Shown here: one piece after another, positions 53,796 to 62,029 of the stretch
Layout: the number at the start of each line of letters is the position of its first letter
How positions within the stretch are numbered: position 1 is the first letter of the stretch
Assembly: GCF_002257565.1 (NCBI RefSeq)
Contig: NZ_CP022736.1
Coordinates: forward strand, 3,720,001-3,784,000
Origin: Herbaspirillum sp. meg3
Lineage (GTDB): Bacteria; Pseudomonadota; Gammaproteobacteria; Burkholderiales; Burkholderiaceae_D
Length of the DNA stretch: 64,000 bases
Reading direction: 5' to 3'
Made by a program: the position numbers and the translations under genes
The notes under the pieces: model-generated
What the model saw: only the letters and a program-made list of their open reading frames with translations
Databases searched by the model: none
What the model was told of the DNA's origin: nothing

Positions 53796-55157
53796 ATGAG
53801 CAAAACCCTCTTAATCAAAAACGCCACCGTCGTCGTCACAATGAACGACACAAGAGAAGAAATCAAAACCGGCGCCATCTTCATCCGCGACAACGTCATC
53901 GAACAAGTCGGCAAGACAGAAGACCTGCCCCAGACCGCCGACGAAATCATCGACGCAAGCAACCACGTCGTGCTGCCCGGCCTGATCAACACTCACCATC
54001 ACATGTACCAAAGCCTCACGCGCGTGATCCCCACCGCGCAAGATGGCGAACTGTTCAACTGGCTCACCAATCTCTACCCGATCTGGGCCGGCCTCACACC
54101 GGAAATGATCAAGGTTTCCACGCTCACCGCGATGGCCGAACTGATCCTCTCCGGCTGCACCACCAGCAGCGACCACCTCTATATTTATCCGAACAAGACT
54201 CGCCTCGACGACAGCATCGAAGCCGCACAGCAAATCGGCATGCGCTTTCACGGCGCGCGTGGCGCGATGAGCGTCGGACAGTCCAAAGGCGGCCTGCCGC
54301 CGGACCGCGTGGTCGAAGACGAAAAAGACATCCTGCGCGATACGCAACGTCTGATCGAGACCTACCACGACCACAGCCGCCACGCCATGCAACGCATCGT
54401 GGTCGCGCCCTGCTCCCCCTTCTCGGTCTCGCGCGACCTCATGCGCGAGGCAGCGAACATGGCGCGCAGCTACAAAGTCTCGCTACACACCCACCTCGCC
54501 GAAAACGTCAACGACATCGCCTACAGCCGCGAAAAATTCAACATGACGCCGGCCGAATACGCCGAAGACTGCGGCTGGGTCGGCCACGACGTCTGGCATG
54601 CACACTGCGTCCAGCTCGACGACCACGGCATCGACTTGTTCGCACGCACCGGCACCGGCGTGGCGCACTGCCCCTGTTCCAATATGCGCCTGGCCTCCGG
54701 CATCGCTCCGATCCGCAAGATGATCGATGCAGGCGTGCCGGTCGGCTTGGGCGTCGACGGCAGCGCCTCCAACGACGGCGCCCACATGATGGGCGAAGTG
54801 CGCCAGGCCATGCTGCTGCAACGCGTCGGCTTCGGGCCGGACGCGATGACCGCACGGCAGGCATTGGAGATCGCCACCCTGGGCGGCGCCAAAGTGTTGA
54901 ATCGTGACGACATCGGTGCACTGAAGCCGGGCATGTCGGCCGATGTGGTGATGTTCAAACTGGACCAGATCGGTTTTGCCGGCGCGCTGCACGACCCGGT
55001 TGCAGCGCTGGTGTTCTGCACGCCGCCCAATGTGTCCTACAGCATCATTAACGGTCGCGTGATTGTGCGTGACGGCCACTGCACAACAATCGATCTCGGA
55101 TCCGTCATCGAGCGCCATAACGCGCTGGCATTTGAACTAGCCGATGCAGCAAACTGA
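53796..55157 (+). CDS. 8-oxoguanine deaminase
   Basis: A 453-residue metal-dependent amidohydrolase of the COG0402 group, expected to convert 8-oxoguanine to urate and ammonia. Metal ligands are in NTHHHMYQSLTR (HxH, about 66-68), HTHLAENVND, WHAHCVQL and GVDGSASND. The overall sequence matches the PA0142-type 8-oxoguanine deaminases rather than guanine or cytosine deaminases. Other COG0402 activities cannot be wholly excluded. The product urate is the substrate of PuuD encoded nearby, which strengthens the call. It follows repeat copy C and precedes a chemoreceptor gene. Confidence 0.88.
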   Translation: MSKTLLIKNATVVVTMNDTREEIKTGAIFIRDNVIEQVGKTEDLPQTADEIIDASNHVVLPGLINTHHHMYQSLTRVIPTAQDGELFNWLTNLYPIWAGLTPEMIKVSTLTAMAELILSGCTTSSDHLYIYPNKTRLDDSIEAAQQIGMRFHGARGAMSVGQSKGGLPPDRVVEDEKDILRDTQRLIETYHDHSRHAMQRIVVAPCSPFSVSRDLMREAANMARSYKVSLHTHLAENVNDIAYSREKFNMTPAEYAEDCGWVGHDVWHAHCVQLDDHGIDLFARTGTGVAHCPCSNMRLASGIAPIRKMIDAGVPVGLGVDGSASNDGAHMMGEVRQAMLLQRVGFGPDAMTARQALEIATLGGAKVLNRDDIGALKPGMSADVVMFKLDQIGFAGALHDPVAALVFCTPPNVSYSIINGRVIVRDGHCTTIDLGSVIERHNALAFELADAAN

Positions 55158-55365
55158 CATGCAGTAAGCAGCACAACACCAACAATCAAAGCAAAAAGAA
55201 ACGACATTCCGGCCCGCTCTATCCGAGCAGCCCGGAATGTTTTGCCATGCGCCGTCGACACAATTGCACGGTGGAAATGCATCAGGCATGAGAATTGCAT
55301 TTTAGGTAACGCCACACATGACTGGCGCAATGTTTTACAGTCCACTGAACAGCAAAGGTATCTCC

Positions 55366-57099
55366 ATGAAAATCGCCAACATGAAAATCGGCCAACGCCT
55401 GGCCATCGGCTTCGGCATCGTGATCATTCTGCTGGTCGCCATTACGGCGCTCAGCAACGTTCAATTGGGCAATCTCAACAGCAGCATCAACCTGATCACC
55501 AAAGACCGTTATCCCAAAACCGTGCTGGCCAACACCATCCAGATTCAGGTCAACAAGATCGCCATTGATATCCGCGACATCATGCTGACCAGCGACGCCG
55601 ACAAGATCAAATACCTTGTCAACGACGCCACCGCTGCCGACAAGAAGATGAACGAAGGTCTCGCGCAAATGCAATCGATTGCAAAGACCGAGGATGACAA
55701 ACGCTTCGTCAAGGACGCCATGACCGCACGCGACGCCTATCTCCCGGTGCGCGACGGCCTCATGAAGCTGGCGCTGGCCGGCCAGATCGACGAAGCCAAA
55801 GCCTACCTGCCGCAACAGTTCATGCCGCTGCAGATCAAATACTTCATCGCGCTCGACGCCATGTTCGATTATCAGGGCGGCCTGATGGACGCCGCCGGTG
55901 ACAAAGCCAGCAGCGAATCCGGCAGCGCGCGGATGATCATCAACACCCTCGCCGGCATCACCCTGCTGCTGTCGGCCGCGGTCGCCTGGCTAGTCTCGCG
56001 CAGCATCACGCGTCCGCTGACCGAAGCAGTCGACGTTGCCCGCCGCGTCGCCGACGGCGACCTCACCACCAAGGTTGAAGTCAAATCCACCGACGAAACA
56101 GGCCAGCTCATGTCCGCGCTGCAGACCATGAACGGCAACCTCTACAACATCGTCAGCCAGGTACGACAAGGCACCGACACCATCGCCACCGCGTCGAGTG
56201 AAATCGCCACCGGCAACATGGATCTGTCAGCGCGCACCGAACAGCAAGCAGGCTCGCTGGAAGAAACCGCCTCGGCCATGGAAGAACTCACCTCCACCGT
56301 CAGGCAGAACGCCGACAACGCACGCCAGGCCAATCAACTCGCCGTATCAGCCTCCAGCGTCGCGGTGGACGGCGGCACTGTGGTCGGCAAGGTGGTCGAA
56401 ACCATGAGCTCGATCAACGACTCATCCAAAAAGATCGTCGACATCATTGGCGTGATTGATGGGATTGCTTTCCAGACCAACATTCTCGCCTTGAACGCCG
56501 CTGTCGAAGCAGCCCGCGCCGGTGAACAGGGACGCGGCTTCGCCGTAGTCGCCAGCGAAGTGCGCAGCCTCGCCCAACGCAGCGCCGCCGCCGCCAAGGA
56601 AATCAAGATCCTCATCGACGACTCCGTCGCCAAGGTCGACACCGGCAGCAAACTGGTCGAGCAAGCCGGCACCACCATGACGGAAGTCGTCGCCAGCGTA
56701 AAACGGGTAACGGATATCGTCGGCGAAATCAGCGCCGCCAGCCAGGAACAAAGCCAGGGCATCGAAGAAGTCGGCCGGGCCATCACCAACATCGACGAAA
56801 CCACACAGCAGAACGCAGCACTGGTGGAACAGTCAGCCGCCGCCGCGCAGTCGCTGCAAGATCAGGCAGCCAAGCTGATGCAACTGGTGAGCGTGTTCAA
56901 GCTGGACCAGAAGATGACGAAGACAGCGGCAACGGCGGGAACGTCGACAGCCATCGCGAAGAAAGCCACCGTCAACATCACGCCGAAAGCGCCCGAGTTG
57001 AAACAAGCGCCGAAATCAGCATCAACACCGGCGCTGACATCGTCCTCCAAACTTGCCCCGACTGCTGCCGGAAGGGATGACGATTGGGAGCAGTTCTGA
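55366..57099 (+). CDS. Methyl-accepting chemotaxis protein
   Basis: A 577-residue chemoreceptor. Membrane helix 1 (about 9-29), a periplasmic four-helix-bundle ligand domain (about 35-185), membrane helix 2 (about 193-213), HAMP, then the cytoplasmic coiled coil with the conserved tip (FQTNILALNAAVEAARAGEQGRGFAVVASEVR). The C terminus ends DWEQF, matching the tethered CheR/CheB-binding pentapeptide of Tar/Tsr, which is missing from many receptors. The ligand is unknown; adjacency to purine genes makes a purine or its breakdown product worth testing. Confidence 0.95.
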   Translation: MKIANMKIGQRLAIGFGIVIILLVAITALSNVQLGNLNSSINLITKDRYPKTVLANTIQIQVNKIAIDIRDIMLTSDADKIKYLVNDATAADKKMNEGLAQMQSIAKTEDDKRFVKDAMTARDAYLPVRDGLMKLALAGQIDEAKAYLPQQFMPLQIKYFIALDAMFDYQGGLMDAAGDKASSESGSARMIINTLAGITLLLSAAVAWLVSRSITRPLTEAVDVARRVADGDLTTKVEVKSTDETGQLMSALQTMNGNLYNIVSQVRQGTDTIATASSEIATGNMDLSARTEQQAGSLEETASAMEELTSTVRQNADNARQANQLAVSASSVAVDGGTVVGKVVETMSSINDSSKKIVDIIGVIDGIAFQTNILALNAAVEAARAGEQGRGFAVVASEVRSLAQRSAAAAKEIKILIDDSVAKVDTGSKLVEQAGTTMTEVVASVKRVTDIVGEISAASQEQSQGIEEVGRAITNIDETTQQNAALVEQSAAAAQSLQDQAAKLMQLVSVFKLDQKMTKTAATAGTSTAIAKKATVNITPKAPELKQAPKSASTPALTSSSKLAPTAAGRDDDWEQF

Positions 57100-57620
57100 C
57101 AGGCGATGGAAGGAAAATGAAATCGCCAACGCTTGTGCGTCGAATTCAATCATTCACTCTGACGAATCACTGACAAACAATAATGCCGTGACAATAATTT
57201 GCTGGAACATAAAAAAACGGCGCTTTCAGGCGCCGTTTTTTATTTTTTTGTACGCCACTTTTTCTTTACTTTGATTTACTATTTCTCCACTAAAAAATGA
57301 GCGAGTCGGTTACGTACCAGAGTCGCTTTCAAGCTAACGAAAAATATCTACATGCTTGTAACGGGGAAATATCAACGTCGAAAAAACTCACCTCGTTCTT
57401 ATCTTAATCGCGCTCCATCCTTCTCGGTATCCCTGAAATTCTATTGTGGCAGCCATGCCATGCAGGCGACTTTTGGCCTGCGCGCTTTTCCATATCTGAA
57501 TGCTATGACCGCTTGTGCCAATTCCCGCCTTGGAAGCCATTAGCCATGTCAGAAAAACTCAACGTCGGCGAGGTATACCTCAGCATCTCCACAACGGCGA
57601 ACACAGCGATACCGGCAACC
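57100..57620. other. Intergenic region after the chemoreceptor gene
   Basis: About 520 bases, notably AT-richer than the flanks, with a terminator at 57212-57249 and no supported gene. An in-frame extension of the next gene reaches back to 57444 but lacks family similarity. Confidence 0.5.
57212..57249 (+). terminator. Terminator downstream of the chemoreceptor gene
   Basis: The arms AAAACGGCGC and GCGCCGTTTT flank a six-base loop, with long A and T runs on either side (TTTTTTATTTTTTT). Confidence 0.88.
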
Positions 57621-57983
57621 ATGAACACATCCCAACTCAAGAAGTTCTGCGGCTCTCTACCGGCGGCGACATCACGCCTAGCCCTACCGCCATCCAACGT
57701 CCTGGTCTACTCCGTGGGCGAAAAAAACTTCGCCTGGTTCAAAACCAGCGATCCGGAAAAATGGCGCTTCAGCTTCCGCGTCAGCCCCGATCGCTTCATC
57801 GAATTGACCGATATGCCCGGCATCAAGCCTGCACGCTATATGGCGCGCTTTCACTGGATCACCATTGTGGATGTGCGCAGCATGCCGGAAGATTATCTGA
57901 AGGAGCTGGTGCGGTGGTCTTATGACAAGGCATTGGGGAGCTTGAGTGGAAAGCAGCGAAAAGCCCTGTTCGATCTCCCGTAA
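57621..57983 (+). CDS. MmcQ/YjbR-family protein
   Basis: A 120-residue protein of the YjbR (DUF419) family, which has a double-wing fold and unknown biochemical function, possibly DNA binding. The match runs from MNTSQLKKFCGSLPAATS through FAWFKTSDPEKWRFSFRVSPDRFIELTDMPGIKPARYMARFHWITI to the C-terminal helices. ATG at 57621 gives the family length; an ATG at 57546 would add 25 atypical residues but has a better ribosome site. It overlaps the start region of the next open frame slightly if a long start is used there. Confidence 0.72.
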   Translation: MNTSQLKKFCGSLPAATSRLALPPSNVLVYSVGEKNFAWFKTSDPEKWRFSFRVSPDRFIELTDMPGIKPARYMARFHWITIVDVRSMPEDYLKELVRWSYDKALGSLSGKQRKALFDLP

Positions 57984-58113
57984 CGTCCTGTCCAAAGCAA
58001 TTGATCATCGAATACCAGTCCTTCATTCAGGATTAACAAACATCAAAAAAGAACCAAAAGATCTACTTTGCTCTTCCCCACAACTGCCTCATCAGAAAAA
58101 GAAAGGTATTGCC

Positions 58114-58800
58114 GTGTTTTCCAGATTATTTTCCTTTGCCATTCTCATTGTCGTCGCTCTGTTATCCGGCTGTGCCACTCCGGTCGACATGGCGTTTTCC
58201 AAAGATCCGACAACGCCCGTACCAGCCGACAAGACTGTCTTCCTGATGACCGCCACAATCAAGAACACCTACTTCACGTCGCACCAGCCGAAAATGCTTG
58301 CAACCATGATCGAAAAAGCCGGCGCCGCCAGCGCAGCCGACCGCCTCAATTTCAGGCCAGACAAACTGAGCAAAATTGAGTCCGACACAGTAGATGGCAG
58401 TACTTACCTGATCCGCATGGAGCTTGAAAAAGGCGAATATGTTGTGCGAGGATTCAGTTGCATGAGCAGCAGGTTTCCGATTCATGGATTCTATTTCGCT
58501 CCGATTCACGCCAAGCTGATTTCCAGTGCTCCCGGCGTTTATTACCTCGGCCATGTCGACGCCAGTGTGCGTGAACGCAAGGACAACGAATTCCGTGCAG
58601 GCCCTGTAATTCCGCTAATCGATCAGGCGGTGGCAGGCGCTTCGGGTGGTACGTTTGAGGTTGCGATTTCAGATCAATGGGTGAAAGACGAAAGTCAATT
58701 CAAAAGCAAATTTCCAGCCCTTCAGTCTGCGGATATTCAAATGGCGATCTTGCCTGAGTTTGACAGAAAGGCGGCGCAGCAATGGTGGGAAGACCACTGA
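58114..58800 (+). CDS. Predicted lipoprotein, unknown function
   Basis: A 228-residue precursor. The signal (FSRLFSFAILIVVALLSGC) ends in a good lipobox with Cys about 19, followed by ATP, so outer-membrane sorting is expected. The remaining 200 residues show alternating beta structure (YLIRMELEKGEYVVRGFSC, GVYYLGHVDASVRERKD) and no family I recognise. GTG at 58114 with GAAAGG upstream is the only start that puts the lipobox in place; upstream ATGs create an implausible 56-residue leader. First of three envelope-type genes in a row. Confidence 0.65.
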   Translation: MFSRLFSFAILIVVALLSGCATPVDMAFSKDPTTPVPADKTVFLMTATIKNTYFTSHQPKMLATMIEKAGAASAADRLNFRPDKLSKIESDTVDGSTYLIRMELEKGEYVVRGFSCMSSRFPIHGFYFAPIHAKLISSAPGVYYLGHVDASVRERKDNEFRAGPVIPLIDQAVAGASGGTFEVAISDQWVKDESQFKSKFPALQSADIQMAILPEFDRKAAQQWWEDH

Positions 58801-58901
58801 TCCCGCCAGCATCCGATTAAAAATGTCTGCGCCGACGCCTGCTTGATTCGACAACGCGGCGCCCGGCCAGAATCTGTAGATAAAATCAAAAAGGGGGACA
58901 C

Positions 58902-59501
58902 ATGTCTTTCATCAAACGACGCCTGCTCGCCATCATCACACCGCTGATTCTGCTCTCCGGCTGCGCCGGAACAAATTTTGTCAAGCAAGACCTGTCCACC
59001 CTGAATCTGGGCACTACAACAGAAGCCGAGATTCAGAAGAGAATGGGGACGCCAAATCGCAAGGGTGAGATATTAAAAAACAATGAGATGGTGCAATCGT
59101 CGACATATGCCTATGCGACCGTTGGTGGACAACCACAACATTTCGGCGTTGTTCCGGCCCGATCCCAAGCGTTTTTCTTCCATAAGGGAATCCTGATCGG
59201 CAGCAATTTCAGCAGCTCTTTCAAAGTAGACGGTACTGATTTTTCTTCCAATAAAGTCACCGGCATTGAAAAAGGAAAAACTACCAAGACAGAAGTAAAA
59301 GCCTTGCTTGGCGAACCTGGCGGTACTTACATCGCCCCTCTCACGGTAAGCCCTGCGGAACAGGCTTTCGTCTATCAATATACGCAGGTAAAGTCCGGCT
59401 TCCTGAAACCGATCATCTACTCGCAATTGCTTGTCGTCTCGTTTGATCCGCAAGACGTCGTGTGCAATGTAGAGTATTCAACTTCAGGCAGCAGAGAATA
59501 A
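58902..59501 (+). CDS. BamE/SmpA-like lipoprotein with two repeats
   Basis: A 199-residue lipoprotein precursor (signal MSFIKRRLLAIITPLILLSGC, lipobox LLSGC). Two BamE-like helix-loop units follow: GTTTEAEIQKRMGTPNRKG (about 37-55) and GKTTKTEVKALLGEPGGTY (about 126-144), each followed by beta strands. BamE itself has one such unit and supports outer-membrane protein assembly; a duplicated version may instead bind other envelope partners. It lies 101 bases after the previous lipoprotein gene, on the same strand. Confidence 0.7.
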   Translation: MSFIKRRLLAIITPLILLSGCAGTNFVKQDLSTLNLGTTTEAEIQKRMGTPNRKGEILKNNEMVQSSTYAYATVGGQPQHFGVVPARSQAFFFHKGILIGSNFSSSFKVDGTDFSSNKVTGIEKGKTTKTEVKALLGEPGGTYIAPLTVSPAEQAFVYQYTQVKSGFLKPIIYSQLLVVSFDPQDVVCNVEYSTSGSRE

Positions 59502-59603
59502 TTCTCTCGGCTGCACCACCTCGCCGCGGGCCTTAATGGCCTGTCGGTTTGTGGTTTTCCTCATTCAGCTGACAAGCGTCGGCGCGACTATTTGCACAAA
59601 AAT

Positions 59604-60479
59604 ATGACATTTCGGCATCTGTTTAAATTTTCAACGCTGGCGCTTCTTTGCTTTGGCATGAAAGCCGCAGTTTCACAACAGCTTCCGCTCACGCCCAACG
59701 AGTTTGCACAAATGGCGGCTGAGCGAATGCATAAAGAGTTGCCTGATGTCGACTTTAAAGTCGTTGGACATCTGGAACTGGATGGAAAAGATGCCAGCGG
59801 AAAAAGCATCGGCAACATGTACCTCGACCGCATTTTTTCCTTTTGCCTGCGCAACGCATCCAATTGCGACGCCGGCCTGAATCAGTATGCAAAAGGCATT
59901 GCCGAGACAGTCAAGGAGCGTAACCGTCCCGTGACCCAAGCCATGCTGCGTATTGCCATTCGTCCGGAAGAATATCTGGAACAGCTACGCAAACAACCGG
60001 GCCTCAGCAATCAAAAAGTCTATACACGCCCTGTTGCTCTTGGCTTGGTCGCCATTCCGGTAGTTGACTTCACCAGAACAACACGATTTGTCGTGGATAA
60101 AGATCTGGAAAAACTGGGAATCAGCGAAGAGGACCTATTTAAAATAGCCGCGCAAAATCTTCGCGACACGACCAAGCCTCTGGCAACAGTTTCGGTGATT
60201 CCGAAGGCCGATTCACTTGGGCAAATCAGTGGAGAAGACTATGCGTCGAGCAGACTCTTCTTTCATTCGGACTGGAAAGAACTGGCGAGAAGTCTTCACA
60301 ATCAATTGATTGTCATCGCTCCGACTCCCGATACGCTGCTCTATGGCGATGCCTCTCTTCCCGGCACTGCGGATGCATTGCGCACCTTGGCCGGGCGCGT
60401 TGCACGCGGCTCCTCCAAACCTCTTTTCCTGCAACTGCTGCGTTGGACCGACGATGGGTGGGAAATCTACAAACAATAG
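59604..60479 (+). CDS. Secreted DUF1444 (YtpQ-like) protein
   Basis: A 291-residue protein with an N-terminal hydrophobic segment (about 8-25, FSTLALLCFGMKAAVSQ) that looks like a signal peptide. The rest follows the DUF1444/UPF0354 pattern: FSFCLRNASNCDAGLNQYA, IAIRPEEYLEQL, TRFVVDKDLEKLGISEEDLFKIAAQNL, ELARSLHNQLIVIAPTPDTLLYGD. The family has no known activity; Gram-positive members are cytoplasmic, so a secreted version is unusual. ATG at 59604 is chosen over TTG at 59592. It converges on pyk. Confidence 0.65.
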   Translation: MTFRHLFKFSTLALLCFGMKAAVSQQLPLTPNEFAQMAAERMHKELPDVDFKVVGHLELDGKDASGKSIGNMYLDRIFSFCLRNASNCDAGLNQYAKGIAETVKERNRPVTQAMLRIAIRPEEYLEQLRKQPGLSNQKVYTRPVALGLVAIPVVDFTRTTRFVVDKDLEKLGISEEDLFKIAAQNLRDTTKPLATVSVIPKADSLGQISGEDYASSRLFFHSDWKELARSLHNQLIVIAPTPDTLLYGDASLPGTADALRTLAGRVARGSSKPLFLQLLRWTDDGWEIYKQ

Positions 60480-60506
60480 CTCTCCCCTTCCAGATTGACG
60501 TCGGGC

Positions 60507-61925
60507 CTACCCCCACACCTCCGCCAACCTCAACAGATTAGTACTCCCCGGCTGCCCGAACGGCATGCCGGCGGTGATGGCGATCTGATCGCCTTTCTTT
60601 GCAAATCCTTCCTTCAATGCCGTCTGGCATGCGGCGCTGACCATTTCGCTTTCGTTGTGGATCTGGTCGCTGATTGTTGAATGCACTCCCCACACCAATG
60701 CCAGCTTGCGCGCGGTCGCGATCTTGGGCGTGATGCTCAGGATTGGCGCCATCGGGCGTTCGCGAGCGGCGCGCAGGCTAGTGTGGCCGGAGCTGGTGTA
60801 GGTCACGGTGGCGGTGGCGCCGACGATGCGGGTGACGTCGCGCAAGGCTGAACAAATCGCATCGGAACTGTTGGATTGCGGCGTCTCCTGCTGGGCGTCG
60901 AGCATGTTGCGATAGAGAGGATCGCGTTCGACTTCGCTGATGACGCGATCCATCATGGCGACGGCTTGCAGCGGGTAGCTGCCGTTGGCGGATTCTGCCG
61001 ACAGCATGACGGCGTCGGAGCCATCATAGATGGCGCTGGCGACGTCGGAAACTTCAGCGCGGGTCGGCACCGGGCTGGTGATCATGGATTCCAGCATCTG
61101 GGTGGCGATGACGATGGGCCGGCCGTGTTGGCGGCAGACGCGCAGGATGCGTTTTTGTGTGCCGGGCACGCGCTCGGGCGGCAGCTCGACGCCGAGGTCG
61201 CCGCGCGCGACCATGATGGCGTCGGAGGCCTGGACGATGTCATCGAGACGGTCGAGTGCGGCCGGCTTTTCCAGCTTGGACAGGACGGCGGCGCGGCCAT
61301 TGATCAGGGCGCGCGCTTCGAGCACGTCTTCAGGGCGCTGGACGAAAGACAGGGCAATCCAGTCGACGCCGAGTTCCAGTGCGAAGGACAGATCGCGTTT
61401 GTCTTTTTCGGTCAGGGCGGGAATCGGCAGCACGGCGTCGGGCACGTTGACGCCTTTGCGATCCGACAGGGTGCCGCCATTGATGACCTTGGTGCGAATG
61501 CGATGGCCGTCGCTGTCGAGTACTTGCAGGCGCAGCTTGCCGTCATCGAGCAGCAACGACTGACCGGCGGCGATGACTTCAAACAATTCGGCATGCGGCA
61601 GGCAGACGCGGGTGTTGTCGCCGGGCGTGGTGTCGCGATCAAGGACAAACTCCTGCCCTGCTTCCAATTGAACCTTGCCCTCGGCAAACTGGCCGACGCG
61701 CAGCTTGGGGCCTTGCAGGTCGGCGAGGATGGCGATCGGGCGGCCGACTTCGCGCTCGACGGCGCGCACGATTTCAAAACGGGCGTGATGGTCGGCGTGG
61801 GTGCCGTGGCTGAAGTTGAAGCGGAACACGTCGGCCCCGGCTTCGAACAGCGCCTTGATCATTTCTTTGGTGGCGCTGGCTGGGCCGAGTGTGGCTACGA
61901 TTTTTGCCTGGCGTTGACGTCGCAT
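60507..61925 (-). CDS. pyk: Pyruvate kinase
   Basis: A 472-residue glycolytic enzyme making pyruvate and ATP from phosphoenolpyruvate and ADP. The N-terminal KIVATLGPAS, the ATP/substrate region FRFNFSHGTHADH and ADLQGPKLRVG, the catalytic lysine block LSKLEKP and the signature IMVARGDLGVELP are all present, as is the C-terminal allosteric domain. It lies 104 bases downstream of the glycerate kinase gene on the same strand, as in glycerate-utilisation clusters. Confidence 0.97.
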   Translation of the reverse strand: MRRQRQAKIVATLGPASATKEMIKALFEAGADVFRFNFSHGTHADHHARFEIVRAVEREVGRPIAILADLQGPKLRVGQFAEGKVQLEAGQEFVLDRDTTPGDNTRVCLPHAELFEVIAAGQSLLLDDGKLRLQVLDSDGHRIRTKVINGGTLSDRKGVNVPDAVLPIPALTEKDKRDLSFALELGVDWIALSFVQRPEDVLEARALINGRAAVLSKLEKPAALDRLDDIVQASDAIMVARGDLGVELPPERVPGTQKRILRVCRQHGRPIVIATQMLESMITSPVPTRAEVSDVASAIYDGSDAVMLSAESANGSYPLQAVAMMDRVISEVERDPLYRNMLDAQQETPQSNSSDAICSALRDVTRIVGATATVTYTSSGHTSLRAARERPMAPILSITPKIATARKLALVWGVHSTISDQIHNESEMVSAACQTALKEGFAKKGDQIAITAGMPFGQPGSTNLLRLAEVWG

Positions 61926-61994
61926 GGACGGGTCTCCTTGGGTTGTTGGTTTGCGGCGTCATTCGTTTTATTTGATGAAACGCACGACACTGAG

Positions 61995-62012
61995 TCCCAG
62001 CGTTCGCTGGGA
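61995..62012. repeat. 18-bp palindromic repeat, perfect copy, between glycerate kinase and pyk
   Basis: TCCCAGCGTTCGCTGGGA with the usual flanks (ACTGAG and CGACGGG). It is the only clear member not next to a large structured repeat and sits in the short gap inside a probable operon. Confidence 0.75.
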
Positions 62013-62029
62013 CGACGGGGATATATTTT

